Assembly (NCBI GenBank): GCA_040878185.1
Contig: JBBDMS010000059.1
Coordinates: forward strand, 156,040 to 220,039
Direction: 5' to 3'
Origin: JAWXBK01 sp040878185
GTDB taxonomy: Bacteria > Pseudomonadota > Alphaproteobacteria > Dongiales > Dongiaceae
Length of the DNA stretch: 64,000 nucleotides
The position numbers and the translations under genes are program-made. A model generated the notes under the pieces. The model did not search any database and was not told where the DNA came from. It saw nothing but the letters and a program-made list of their open reading frames with translations. Shown piece by piece: positions 32,523 through 41,037 of this stretch. Every line of letters begins with the position of its first letter. Position 1 is the stretch's first letter.

Positions 32523-33380
32523 ATGCAGGGCAAATTCATCGATGCGGGCGGTTGCCGCACTTATTACCTCGACGAAGGCAAAGGCTCCGTCATCGTGCTG
32601 ATGCATGGCGCCGGCGCCACCAGCGATGCGTATGGCGCCTGGTTTCGAACCATTCCCGCTTTGTCCCGATCCTTCCGCGTCATCGCGTTCGACCAGATCG
32701 GCTTCGGCCGCACCGACATGACGAAGGATGGAAAATATTTCAACCGCCTCGAACGGGTCGATCATGCGCTCGCATTTCTCGATGCGCTCGGCATCGACGA
32801 AGCGATTCTTCTGGGCCATTCCGAGGGCGCCTTCATGGCGGCCCGCATGGCCATCGTCCGTCCGGCGCTGGCACGCAAACTGGTGCTCGCTACCACCGGC
32901 GGCACGGCGCCGCGGCTCGGCGGCGATGCCGATCGCGGCTGGATGGAAGCATCGAGCCACGCGTACGATTTCCGCGCGCTGACCGCGAGCGAAGAATCCT
33001 ACGTCGCCGGCAACAATCGGCTCGGCAAGCTGCATGACACGGAATACGAAACGATCGTTCGCGACGCCTATCGGCGCGCGGCGGCACGCAACCAGCTCGA
33101 GATCTTCTGCAATCTGCCGGAATCGGAAACCGACTTCCTGAAATATGTCGAGCTGCAGGAGCAGCATATTCACCCGCATCTCGGATCGCTGACGATGCCG
33201 ACGCTGCTGATCTGGGCGACGGAGGATCGCACCGTCCCGGTCGAGCGCGGCCTTGCGCTGATGCGGCTCATTCCGAACGCCGACATGCATGTGCTCGGCG
33301 GCGCTTCGCACATGGTGATGCTCGATCGGACCGAGGCGTTTAACCGCCTGCTTGTCGCCTGGTGCGGCACGCAAGAATGA
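32523..33380 (+). CDS. Alpha/beta hydrolase, meta-cleavage-hydrolase-like (copy 2)
   Basis: A 285-residue alpha/beta hydrolase with the triad Ser in LLGHSEGAF, Asp in LLIWATEDRTVPVERG and His in GGASHMVMLDRT. VLMHGAGATSDAYGAWF gives the oxyanion region. It is the paralogue of the gene at 30575-31432, with identical length. I start at ATG 32523 (AGAGG upstream); an ATG at 32451 lies inside the promoter element and is not credible. It sits between the interrupted hydrolase (divergent) and the peptide-type importer, and is probably controlled through element A2. Substrate unknown. Confidence 0.88.
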   Translation: MQGKFIDAGGCRTYYLDEGKGSVIVLMHGAGATSDAYGAWFRTIPALSRSFRVIAFDQIGFGRTDMTKDGKYFNRLERVDHALAFLDALGIDEAILLGHSEGAFMAARMAIVRPALARKLVLATTGGTAPRLGGDADRGWMEASSHAYDFRALTASEESYVAGNNRLGKLHDTEYETIVRDAYRRAAARNQLEIFCNLPESETDFLKYVELQEQHIHPHLGSLTMPTLLIWATEDRTVPVERGLALMRLIPNADMHVLGGASHMVMLDRTEAFNRLLVAWCGTQE

Positions 33381-33505
33381 CCCGGCGCAGAAAAAGTTGG
33401 CGCCGGAAATGCTGCGGCATCGGGATCGTTCCCGGCGCCGAAAACGGCCCCGCGGGGCATCGATGCGGGGGATTTCGCCATTGACCGACGATGCCCCAAC
33501 ATTTA

Positions 33506-33521
33506 CGATTTTCGACAATCG
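33506..33521. promoter_or_regulatory. Candidate GntR operator B1
   Basis: CGATTTTCGACAATCG, one base off the perfect palindrome CGATTGTCGACAATCG found at 60048. It lies 63-78 nt before the ABC binding-protein start. The gap also has an 8-bp inverted repeat (GGCGCCGG...CCGGCGCC, about 33395-33441) that may end transcription of the hydrolase gene. Confidence 0.55.
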
Positions 33522-33583
33522 ATAAACTGCCGGTGGCGAAACCGGCGTGATCTTCACCACCCCGAACCCGGGAGGCTCGTCCG

Positions 33584-35218
33584 ATGACTACCCGCAAGAC
33601 CCATCCCTATATCAAGAAGCTCGTCGAACAGTTCGATGCGGGCCGCGTCGACCGGCGCGAGTTTCTGCGCACGGCGACTTTGCTCGGTCTCTCGGCCGCC
33701 AGCGCCTATGCGATCGCTGGCGGCGCCAGCATGCCGGTCGCGCGCGCACAGGATCTGCCGCAGGGTGGCACGATCCGCGTCGGCCATCGCGTGCCCGATC
33801 TCAGCAATCCGCATGCACTTGGCTGGTTCATGTTCTCGAACATCACCTTCCCGGTGGTGCAGACCCTCACCCGCACCGGCGCCGACAACGTCACGATTCC
33901 GCTGCTGTGCGAAAGCTGGGAGCCGAGCGAGGATCTGCGGAGCTGGACCATTCACCTGCGCAAGGAAGCGACCTGGCGCAGCGGACGTCCGTTCGTCGCC
34001 GATGACGTGATCTGGAACATCAACCATGTGCTCGATCCGGCAACCGGTTCCTCGTCGCTCGGCCTGATGAAGCCGTATCTCCTCAACGAGAACGAAGACA
34101 CGCTGTGGGATGCCAACGCCCTCGAGAAGGTCGACGACTACACGGTACGCCTCAACCTGCGCGTCCCGCAGGTTGCGATCCCCGAGCATCTCTTCCACTA
34201 CACCAATACGATGCTCGATCCGGAAGACGGCGGCGTGTTCCAGGTGGGCAGCAACGGCACCGGTCCGTTCGAGCTCGTCGAGCTGGAAGTGCAGCGCAAG
34301 GCCGTGCTCAAGGCGGTGCCCGATTACTGGGGCGAACAGGCGAATGTCGACATGTTCGAGTTCGTCGATCTCGGCGACGACACGGCGGCGGCCCTGGGTG
34401 CGCTCGCATCCGGGCAGGTCGACGGCCTGTTCCGCATCGAGCAGTTCCAGATCGACGCCGTCACGTCGATGGACCATGTCGAGATGTATAGCGCGGTGAC
34501 CTCGCTCACCGCGACCTTCGCGACGAAAGTCACGCAGGAGCCGTGGAGCAATCCGAAGGTGCGGCTCGCGATGAAGCTTGCCGTCGACAACGAAAAGGTT
34601 CTGGCCGCCGCCGCCCTCGGCAACGGGTTGCCGGCCGAGAACCATCATGCCTGCCCGATCCATCCGGAATATGCCGAGCTGCCGAAGATGGGCGTCGATC
34701 TCGAGCGGGCCAGGGCTTTGCTCGCTGAGGCCGGCTATCCCGACGGCATCGATGCGGAAGTGCAGTGCATCGCCGAGCCGCAATGGGAAGTCGCCGAGAC
34801 GCAGGCGATCGTCGACCAGCTCGCCCAGGTCGGCATTCGCTTCAAGATCAACGTGATGCCCGGTTCGCAGTTCTGGGAAGTCTGGGACAAGGCGCCGGTT
34901 TCGCATTCGAGCTGGGCCCACCGCCCGCTGGCGATCCAGCTTTACGCGCTGGTCTATCGCAGCGGCGCGAAATGGAACCTGTTCGAATGGAGCAACGCCG
35001 AGTTCGACGAGCTTCTGGTGCAGGCCGAAGGTATCGCCGACGTCGAAGAGCGCAGCAAGGTCGTCGCGAAACTGGAGAAGATTCTCCAGGACGAAGGCCC
35101 GACGCTGCAGAGCATCTGGGTGAACGAGCAGACCGCCTATGACCGTCGGGTCAAGGGCTTCTCGCTCCATCCCTCGATGTGCATCTTCCCGGAGACGATG
35201 GCGATCGAGGCCGCCTAG
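33584..35218 (+). CDS. ABC transporter substrate-binding protein, family 5 (peptide/nickel/opine type)
   Basis: A 544-residue periplasmic binding protein. The N-terminus is a likely Tat signal (DRREFLRTATLLGLSAASAY, cleavage near ARAQD). The SBP_bac_5 core follows: GGTIRVGHRVPDLSNPH, SWEPSEDLRSWTIHLRKEAT, RPFVADDVIWNINHVLDPAT, GTGPFELVELEVQRKAVLKA and the PKVRLAMKLAVDNEKVL block. The ligand may be an oligopeptide, an opine, a glycoside or another organic compound. It is followed by two Dpp/Opp-type permease genes after a hairpin. Operator B1 lies upstream. Confidence 0.92.
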   Translation: MTTRKTHPYIKKLVEQFDAGRVDRREFLRTATLLGLSAASAYAIAGGASMPVARAQDLPQGGTIRVGHRVPDLSNPHALGWFMFSNITFPVVQTLTRTGADNVTIPLLCESWEPSEDLRSWTIHLRKEATWRSGRPFVADDVIWNINHVLDPATGSSSLGLMKPYLLNENEDTLWDANALEKVDDYTVRLNLRVPQVAIPEHLFHYTNTMLDPEDGGVFQVGSNGTGPFELVELEVQRKAVLKAVPDYWGEQANVDMFEFVDLGDDTAAALGALASGQVDGLFRIEQFQIDAVTSMDHVEMYSAVTSLTATFATKVTQEPWSNPKVRLAMKLAVDNEKVLAAAALGNGLPAENHHACPIHPEYAELPKMGVDLERARALLAEAGYPDGIDAEVQCIAEPQWEVAETQAIVDQLAQVGIRFKINVMPGSQFWEVWDKAPVSHSSWAHRPLAIQLYALVYRSGAKWNLFEWSNAEFDELLVQAEGIADVEERSKVVAKLEKILQDEGPTLQSIWVNEQTAYDRRVKGFSLHPSMCIFPETMAIEAA

Positions 35219-35248
35219 TCGCCGACCGATCCCGAAGCAGAGGCAAGT

Positions 35249-35293
35249 CCCGCCTGCGGAGTGCGGCCGAAACGGCCGGGCTCTGCAGGCGGG
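35249..35293 (+). terminator. Intergenic hairpin between binding-protein and permease genes
   Basis: CCCGCCTGC (35249-35257) pairs with GCAGGCGGG (35285-35293) and a smaller GGCCG...CGGCC hairpin sits inside; CTTT follows. Such hairpins after binding-protein genes stabilise their mRNA and lower permease expression, as in many ABC operons. Confidence 0.6.
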
Positions 35294-35440
35294 CTTTCCA
35301 TACCATGATCGGGTGCTTACCCTACGGCGCTATTCGAGCTCACTGCCGCAGGATCGTGATTTCAGCATCACCGCCGACACTCTTAACGTGCCGAGCTTGC
35401 GACGGAGCCGGCCGCACCCGGAGGCAGCCCGTCGGGTCTC

Positions 35441-36454
35441 ATGATCGTTTTTGTCGTCCGACGTCTTACCCTGATGGCGCTCACGATGCTGCTGGCATCG
35501 ATGGTGGTGTTCGTCATTTGTGAATCGACGCCCGGTTCCGTTGCCCGAAAGCTGCTCGGACCGTTCGCGACCGTCGAACAGGTCGATCTCCTCGCCGAAC
35601 GGCTCCATCTCAACGATCCGACGCCGGTCCGCTACGCGCGCTGGTTCGGCGTGCTGATCGGCGTCGTCTCCGATCCGGCAGCCGACGCCTCGCTCGGCGA
35701 AACCTATCAGGACCCGCGCGGCGACAAATATTTTGGCAATCTCGGTTATTCGACGTTGTACAAGGAACCGGTCAACAACGTGATCTGGGAGAGGATCGCC
35801 AATTCCGGATTGCTCGCCGGTATCGCCTTCCTGATCGTCATTCCGCTGTCGCTGACGCTCGGCGTCTTGTCCGGCATCAAGCCCGGCAGCGTGCGCGATC
35901 GCACGATCTCCCTATTCTCGATCGTCACCTCGTCGATTCCCGAGTTTGCCTCGGCGGTGATTTTCATCGCGGTCTTCGTCGTGCTGCTCCAGTGGTTGCC
36001 GGGCACGGCACCGCTCGAAGCGACCGGCCGCTGGAACATCGCCCAGCAGCTCGTCCTGCCGGTCACTGTGCTGGTGATGTACGATTTCGGCTATGTCACG
36101 CGCATCATGCGCGGCTCGATGGCCGAAGTGATGGCACAGCCCTTCGTGCGGACCGCGATCCTCAAGGGCCTGCCCTATCGCCAGGTGATCCTTCGCCATG
36201 CCATGCGCAATGCGATGATCGCTCCGTTCACCGTCATCCTGCTGCAGATCCACTGGCTCATCACCGGCGTCGTCGTGACCGAGGTCATCTTCGCCTATCC
36301 CGGCTTCGGCCGGATGCTGATGGATGCCGCCTTGTTTGGCGACATCGCGATCATCGAGGCGGCAACGTTGATCGCCGTGACGATCGCCGTCGGAACGCAG
36401 TTCATCGGCGATCTCGGCTACATGCTGCTCAACCCGCGCGTCCGTTTCAAATAG
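35441..36454 (+). CDS. ABC transporter permease, DppB/OppB type
   Basis: A 337-residue inner-membrane permease. The N-terminal helix (MIVFVVRRLTLMALTMLLAS) is typical of DppB. A large periplasmic loop (residues 45-115) and five further helices follow. The EAA loop that contacts the ATPase is near residue 240 (VRTAILKGLPYRQVILRHAM), and ATGs and GFGRML motifs fit the family. It should pair with the next gene's DppC-type permease and the binding protein upstream. No cognate ATPase genes (DppD/DppF) follow, unlike in most such operons. Confidence 0.92.
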   Translation: MIVFVVRRLTLMALTMLLASMVVFVICESTPGSVARKLLGPFATVEQVDLLAERLHLNDPTPVRYARWFGVLIGVVSDPAADASLGETYQDPRGDKYFGNLGYSTLYKEPVNNVIWERIANSGLLAGIAFLIVIPLSLTLGVLSGIKPGSVRDRTISLFSIVTSSIPEFASAVIFIAVFVVLLQWLPGTAPLEATGRWNIAQQLVLPVTVLVMYDFGYVTRIMRGSMAEVMAQPFVRTAILKGLPYRQVILRHAMRNAMIAPFTVILLQIHWLITGVVVTEVIFAYPGFGRMLMDAALFGDIAIIEAATLIAVTIAVGTQFIGDLGYMLLNPRVRFK

Positions 36455-36461
36455 ACCGGCG

Positions 36462-37364
36462 ATGACCGTCAACACTGGCAATCGGCTCGCCCGTCCCGCA
36501 CCGGTCCCGAAACCCGACGAACCGAGCTTCATCGGCCGCGTCGTCAAGGCCGTGCGTTATTTGTCCGGCTCGCCGACCGCGATGATCGGCAGTTTTATCG
36601 TCCTGTTCTGGGTGCTGGTCGCGATTCTCGCGCCGTGGCTCGCGCCATACGATCCGAATGCAATCGACTATGTCGCACTCGCCAATCCGCGCCCGAGCGA
36701 GGCCTACCTGCTCGGCACCGACCATCTCGGTCGCGACATCCTTTCGCGCCTCATCTGGGGCGCGCGGACGGTGCTGATCGTGGCGCCGCTCGGCATCCTG
36801 AGCGCGCTCATCGTCGGCAGCACGATGGGCATGGTCGCCGGCTATTACGGCGGCTGGGTCGACGAGGTCCTGAGCCGATTCTCCGACCTGGTTCTCGCCT
36901 TCCCGGTTCTCATTCTCTATGTGCTGCTGATCACCACGCTGGGTGCATCGGCGGTGAACATCATCCTCGCGGTGACGATTTCATCGTCGCCGGCGATCGG
37001 CCGGCTGGTCCGCGGCCAGGTGCTGGAGCTTCGCACCCGCGACTATGTCGCCGCCGCCAAGCTGCGCGGCGAGTCGGCCGCCTATATCATGCTGGTCGAG
37101 ATCCTGCCGAACACGCGCGGCCCGATCATCATCGATGCCTGCCTGCGCATCGGCTGGACCATCATCATGATCGGTGTGCTGGGCTTTCTCGGACTCGGCC
37201 TGCCGCCGCCGACCCCCGACTGGGGCGGCATGGTGAAGGACGCCGCCAAGGTGATCTTCAGTTATCCGCACATGGCGATCTTTCCGAGCGTCGCCATTTC
37301 GAGCCTGGTGGTCGGCTTCAACCTGCTCGCGGACGGGCTGCGGGAACTCGCCGACCGCGATTAG
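36462..37364 (+). CDS. ABC transporter permease, DppC/OppC type
   Basis: A 300-residue permease with the DppC N-terminal pattern (SPTAMIGSFIVLFWVLVAIL, APWLAPYDPNAIDY, YLLGTDHLGRDILSRLIWGA). The EAA loop is RDYVAAAKLRGESAAYIMLV. It lies 7 nt after the DppB-type gene. With the binding protein at 33584 it makes a peptide/opine-type importer. The operon then meets the minus-strand Rieske dioxygenase gene, so any ATPases must be encoded elsewhere. Confidence 0.92.
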   Translation: MTVNTGNRLARPAPVPKPDEPSFIGRVVKAVRYLSGSPTAMIGSFIVLFWVLVAILAPWLAPYDPNAIDYVALANPRPSEAYLLGTDHLGRDILSRLIWGARTVLIVAPLGILSALIVGSTMGMVAGYYGGWVDEVLSRFSDLVLAFPVLILYVLLITTLGASAVNIILAVTISSSPAIGRLVRGQVLELRTRDYVAAAKLRGESAAYIMLVEILPNTRGPIIIDACLRIGWTIIMIGVLGFLGLGLPPPTPDWGGMVKDAAKVIFSYPHMAIFPSVAISSLVVGFNLLADGLRELADRD

Positions 37365-37376
37365 ACAGCCGGGCAG

Positions 37377-38669
37377 TTACTCCGCGCACATCATCTCCAG
37401 CCAGTGCCGATGCAGATAGCGCAGCCCGATCTCGGTCGTCTTGTTGCCATGGCCGACGCCGCGATTGTCGAACCGCTCGCGCTTGCGGCCGCGCGTTGCC
37501 AGCACCCAGTCCTGCGCTTCGGTCGCGAGCCCGACCTGGATGCGGTCGAATGCCTCGAGATCGTCGGTCTGAACGAAGGACGATGCGGAATGGGTCAGGT
37601 TCACATACTGAACCTGTTCGCGAAAGACGGCTTCAGGTGCCCCCTTCATGCGGATCGGATAGATGCGCACTTCGGTGCGATCGACCGCGATCGGATAGAT
37701 GACGCGGATCGCGTTCTGTACGACCAGCAGATCGAAGGTCGGGAAGATCGTCAGATTGTGAATCTTCTGCTTCAGCAGCTCATCGGCCCGTTCCGGTCCG
37801 CGCTTCTCCGCCAGGATCCGGCGATACTCTTCCCAGATGCCGCCGGTCTGCGCTTCGGGGAACATCGATTCGGTCGAGGAATGGCCGTGCGGATAGACCG
37901 ACACGCCGATATCGAGGATGACCGGCTGTTTCTTATCGTCATAGAAGCGTGCTTCCGCGCCATCGGTGCCGCTGCGGCGCTTAAACTGCTTGCCGTCGGG
38001 GTCGACGGTCGAAGCATGCGTCGCGATGACATGATAGGTGTCGGTCAGGTTCTCGAGCTGATGCTTCCAGTTGCCCTTGTACTCATAGCGATGGCAGCCG
38101 CCGGCGAGTTCGACTTCGCCGTCGGGCGCCGCCGCGACAAACTCGTCCATCGCGTGCCGCGCCTCGCCGATATAGTCAAGCAGCCCCGGCCCGTCCGGCG
38201 ATATGTTCGCGAAGACGAAGCCGTGAATCTGATCGACCTGCGCAACCGGGCGCATGCCGAGATCGGGATTCGAGAAATCGAATCCGTCGACCGATTCGTC
38301 GGCCTGCATCGGCAATCCGGCCAGCGTCCCGTCGGTCCGGTAGACCCAGCCGTGATACATGCACTGGAACCGCTTGGCGTTGCCGCATTCCTCGTTCACG
38401 ACGCGCGCACCGCGATGGGCGCAGCGGTTGTAGAGAACGCGCACGCTGTTGTCGGTATGCCGGACCATCAGAACCGGCTGCCGCCCGATCCGGGTGGAGA
38501 AGAAATCGCCGGGCTGCGGCACCTGGCTCACATGGCCGACATAGACCCAACTGCGATGGAAGATTCGCTCCATTTCCATCTGAAAGATATCCGGATCGAC
38601 AAAGGCCTTGCGGTGAATCCGCTCTTCTTCGACCAGCGCTTTCAGATCGGATGGCGAATAAGCGTTCAT
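37377..38669 (-). CDS. Rieske aromatic-ring-hydroxylating oxygenase, alpha subunit
   Basis: A 430-residue large subunit. The Rieske [2Fe-2S] ligands are Cys83/His85 and Cys103/His106 (NRCAHRGARV, QCMYHGWVYR). The catalytic mononuclear iron site is in ENLTDTYHVIATH (Asp210 as bridge, His213 and His218 as ligands), with a later Asp as third ligand (TDDLEAFDR). The enzyme family inserts O2 into aromatic or heteroaromatic rings, or does N- or O-demethylations. The ATG at 38669 is preceded by AGGAG. The beta subunit gene lies just upstream (26-nt gap), so this is an alpha-beta oxygenase. No dedicated reductase lies next to it; the ferredoxin-like gene at 54713 is a possible partner. Confidence 0.93.
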   Translation of the reverse strand: MNAYSPSDLKALVEEERIHRKAFVDPDIFQMEMERIFHRSWVYVGHVSQVPQPGDFFSTRIGRQPVLMVRHTDNSVRVLYNRCAHRGARVVNEECGNAKRFQCMYHGWVYRTDGTLAGLPMQADESVDGFDFSNPDLGMRPVAQVDQIHGFVFANISPDGPGLLDYIGEARHAMDEFVAAAPDGEVELAGGCHRYEYKGNWKHQLENLTDTYHVIATHASTVDPDGKQFKRRSGTDGAEARFYDDKKQPVILDIGVSVYPHGHSSTESMFPEAQTGGIWEEYRRILAEKRGPERADELLKQKIHNLTIFPTFDLLVVQNAIRVIYPIAVDRTEVRIYPIRMKGAPEAVFREQVQYVNLTHSASSFVQTDDLEAFDRIQVGLATEAQDWVLATRGRKRERFDNRGVGHGNKTTEIGLRYLHRHWLEMMCAE

Positions 38670-38695
38670 CGGAAAACTCCTCGTCAGATATTGTG

Positions 38696-39214
38696 TCAGA
38701 GCGGAACGGTGAGGGCGGCGAATGCCGAATCGCAGTTGATGAGGTCGAACCGCTTGCGCGCGATCCGCCAGCGCCCGCCGTCCCGGCGCAGCGTGTGCCG
38801 GCAGCGACCGGCGAAGATCCGCTGCTCCGAGCCCGGCCGGTATTCGACGATCATGTGGCTCGAGGTCACGTCCAGGGATTCGGCGTTGCCGGCTGCATCC
38901 TCGACCGCCACATTGGTAATGATCCGGCAGGTGCGCGAGGCCGGAAGCTGCGCGTGGATTTCGGGATGGCGCAGCCGCGTCACGCGGGCGAGCATCGTGT
39001 GCTTGTCGTCGTAGAACAGCGAGACATGGTTCTCGGGGCTTTTCTGGCCCGGCATCGCGGGAACCCAGTAGATCGCGTCGTCGGTGTAGAGATCGAGCCA
39101 TTCCTCGTACCGCTTGCCGTCGAGCAGCTCGCCTTCGAGAAACACGATCCGTTCGAGCGTCCCGCGATCGGCCATGGTCGCCCCGCTTTTATCTCCTTCC
39201 GGTACGGCTGCCAT
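38696..39214 (-). CDS. Aromatic-ring-hydroxylating oxygenase, beta subunit
   Basis: A 172-residue (or 159-residue) SnoaL-fold small subunit. The family signature is present as LEGELLDGKRYEEWLDLYTD, then DDAIYWVPAM, FYDDKHTMLARVTRLRHPEI, ASRTCRIITNVAV and GRCRHTLRRDGGRWRIARKR. The beta subunit stabilises the alpha3beta3 oxygenase. Two starts are possible: ATG 39214, which follows the upstream stop directly (TGAATG), or ATG 39175, which has a GGGG nearby but puts a good AAGGAG 17 nt away. It is translationally coupled either way to the NTF2-like gene upstream. Confidence 0.9.
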   Translation of the reverse strand: MAAVPEGDKSGATMADRGTLERIVFLEGELLDGKRYEEWLDLYTDDAIYWVPAMPGQKSPENHVSLFYDDKHTMLARVTRLRHPEIHAQLPASRTCRIITNVAVEDAAGNAESLDVTSSHMIVEYRPGSEQRIFAGRCRHTLRRDGGRWRIARKRFDLINCDSAFAALTVPL

Positions 39215-39610
39215 TCAGAGGGGCTTCTCGGTCGATTTCCAGAACGTATCCTTAAGCACGATCTTCTTTCCTTCGAAGGTGTAGATGTCGCAACCGAGTA
39301 TTTCGAGCCTTTGCCCGCCGGGCAGCGTGCCGGTCACCATCCATTCCGAGACGCCGCGATTGCCGCAGCAGAACTCGCTGATCGTTTCCCATTTCATATC
39401 GCCGATCTTGGAGAACCGGTCGGTGAGGAAGGCGCGGATCTCGTTCTTGCCGCGCAGCGATCGCCCCTTGGGTTCCGCCCCGCGCGCAAGCCGGAACACG
39501 CCGTCGTCCTTGAAGAAACCGACGATCTTCTCGACATCGTGGCGATTGAAGGATTCGTGAATCTCGCGCATGTCGCTCATCGTGATGTCTGCGCTGCTCA
39601 TCTTGTTCAT
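39215..39610 (-). CDS. NTF2/SnoaL-like protein
   Basis: A 131-residue NTF2-fold protein starting at ATG 39610 behind GGAGAAG. It has DMREIHESFNRHDVEKIVGF, FKDDGVFRLARGAEPKGRSL, RAFLTDRFSKIGDMKWETIS and LGCDIYTFEGKKIVLKDTFW. It is a clear paralogue of the protein at 45063-45473, which shares the FNR-DVE-I, DMRWE/DMKWE, VSEW and LGCD-(Y/W)-FE-KI blocks. It opens the unit with the ring-hydroxylating oxygenase beta and alpha genes. The reaction is unknown; family members act as isomerases, cyclases or dehydratases on small substrates. Confidence 0.85.
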   Translation of the reverse strand: MNKMSSADITMSDMREIHESFNRHDVEKIVGFFKDDGVFRLARGAEPKGRSLRGKNEIRAFLTDRFSKIGDMKWETISEFCCGNRGVSEWMVTGTLPGGQRLEILGCDIYTFEGKKIVLKDTFWKSTEKPL

Positions 39611-39763
39611 CGTTCCGCTTCTCCCATGATTGTCAGCGACGACGGGCGTCGATGCCTGCTCCCAAAATCCGGCCGGTCGCGCGCCGGCGCAGCGCCGTGA
39701 CAAGCCGATCCCGACCGGCGAACGATGCCGGCATGAGCGCCCACGATCGTCAGAGGGGCGTGC

Positions 39764-40444
39764 CTAGTCCTTGCGCGTGCGCAGCGACCGAACCAAACGC
39801 TCGCAAGTATGCTCGCAATGCTCGCGGCTGAGCCGACCGGTGGCCCCGACATCGCCGCGGCAGAACGCGTCGTAGATCATTCGATGATCGCTTTCGGCGT
39901 CCGCCATGCGGCCCTGCGTCGCCGCATCGAGACGCACATACCGCTCGACCGTGTCGCGCAGCACCATCGTCATGTGACAGAGATGTTCCTTGCCGCTCGA
40001 CTGAAACAGCCGGGTGTGGAACTCGCGGTTCAGCGCCGCCCAACGCGCGATACCCGCCGGCGTCGGGCGCTTTATCGCTTCCATCTGCTCCAGCAGATCG
40101 CCGACCGCCTCGATATCTTCCTGCGTGCGAAACTTTGCCGCGAGGGATCCGCCCCGTTCTTCGAGCAATGCGCGTATTTCGAAAATCTCCTCGACTTCGT
40201 CGGGGTCGAGCGCGGTCACCAGATAGCCGCGGCGCGGGCGGAAGATGATCAGCCCTTCGCCTTCGAGCGCCTTCAGGGCCTCGCGCACCGGCGCCCGGCT
40301 GACACCGAGACGGGCGGCGAGATGTTCCTGGCGGATCGGTGCGCCCGGGCCGATTCGGCCAGAGAGGATTTCTTCACGCAAATGATCGTAAACGATATCC
40401 GGCAGGCTCTTGGCCTGAGCGATGGCCGCTGCACCCTTTTGCAT
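39764..40444 (-). CDS. GntR-family (FCD) transcriptional regulator
   Basis: A 226-residue FCD regulator. The winged helix covers residues 12-80 (LPDIVYDHLREEILSGRIGP, EHLAARLGVSRAPVREALKA, LEGEGLIIFRPRRGYLVTAL). The FCD domain has RWAALNREFHTRLFQSSG and DHRMIYDAFCRGDV, whose His residues usually bind a metal. It is closely related to the GntR protein at 47897, with the same SRAPVREAL recognition helix. Operator B2 (40464-40479) lies 20 nt before its start, which suggests autoregulation. It likely controls the catabolic genes on both sides. Confidence 0.92.
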   Translation of the reverse strand: MQKGAAAIAQAKSLPDIVYDHLREEILSGRIGPGAPIRQEHLAARLGVSRAPVREALKALEGEGLIIFRPRRGYLVTALDPDEVEEIFEIRALLEERGGSLAAKFRTQEDIEAVGDLLEQMEAIKRPTPAGIARWAALNREFHTRLFQSSGKEHLCHMTMVLRDTVERYVRLDAATQGRMADAESDHRMIYDAFCRGDVGATGRLSREHCEHTCERLVRSLRTRKD

Positions 40445-40463
40445 CCGATTACCCCTGAATGAT

Positions 40464-40479
40464 CGATTGTCGACAAATT
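40464..40479. promoter_or_regulatory. Candidate GntR operator B2
   Basis: CGATTGTCGACAAATT: the left half of the palindrome is perfect and the right half keeps CGACAA. It lies 20-35 nt upstream of the GntR start, right for autoregulation. Confidence 0.55.
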
Positions 40480-40574
40480 AAGCCGAATGCGAATCGCTGT
40501 CAATTATCGCTGGAAAAGTGGTGCGCAGATAGAGGGCGTAATCGCGCGCCGTGTGGCGTCCCCGGTTTTCGCAA

Positions 40575-41018
40575 CTATATGACGGGCCCGTTGTCCCAGC
40601 CCGCTTCATGGGTCGTGCAAAACAGGTTGGCGATCGTGACGCTGGCGAACTTCCATGCCCCGTCGATGCGCACATATTCGTCCTCGTACCAGCCGCCCAC
40701 GAGATAATGGTTGCCGCTCGGCGCGGTCTGCGGACGCAGGAAGCACCAGCGCCCGGCCGCCCGGTCGCCGTCGACATCGATGACCGGGTTCATTACGTAG
40801 TGGATCATCATCGGCCAGAGCTTGATGTTTTCGCGGATTGCCTGGCGCCCCCGATGCTGCTGAAACGCGCCGACAAACACCCCGCCCTCGGCAAAGAGAT
40901 CGGCAAAGGCGTCTATTTCGTAACGGTCGACATGATGGGCGGCGAGCGCCTTGAGGCGCTGGATCGCCGCCACCGACTCCAGTTTGTCAAGGCGCGCTTC
41001 CAGTTCGGCGATCGACAT
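40575..41018 (-). CDS. SnoaL-like (NTF2-fold) protein, ring-oxygenase-beta-like
   Basis: A 147-residue protein of the SnoaL_4 kind (ELEARLDKLESVAAIQRLKA, HHVDRYEIDAFADLFAEGGV, YEDEYVRIDGAWKFASVTIA). This group includes scytalone-dehydratase-like proteins; the His-Asp pattern AAHHVDRYEIDAFADLF resembles their active site, but catalysis is unproven. AGGAG precedes the ATG. It is downstream of the hydratase gene (19-nt gap) in a long minus-strand unit. Confidence 0.83.
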   Translation of the reverse strand: MSIAELEARLDKLESVAAIQRLKALAAHHVDRYEIDAFADLFAEGGVFVGAFQQHRGRQAIRENIKLWPMMIHYVMNPVIDVDGDRAAGRWCFLRPQTAPSGNHYLVGGWYEDEYVRIDGAWKFASVTIANLFCTTHEAGWDNGPVI

Positions 41019-41037
41019 CGGCCTCTCCTGCTCTCCG

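Noticed and set aside
37404..39014. Long + strand frame opposite the Rieske oxygenase genes
   Set aside because: Antisense shadow; the minus strand shows all Rieske and mononuclear iron ligands and a matching beta subunit.
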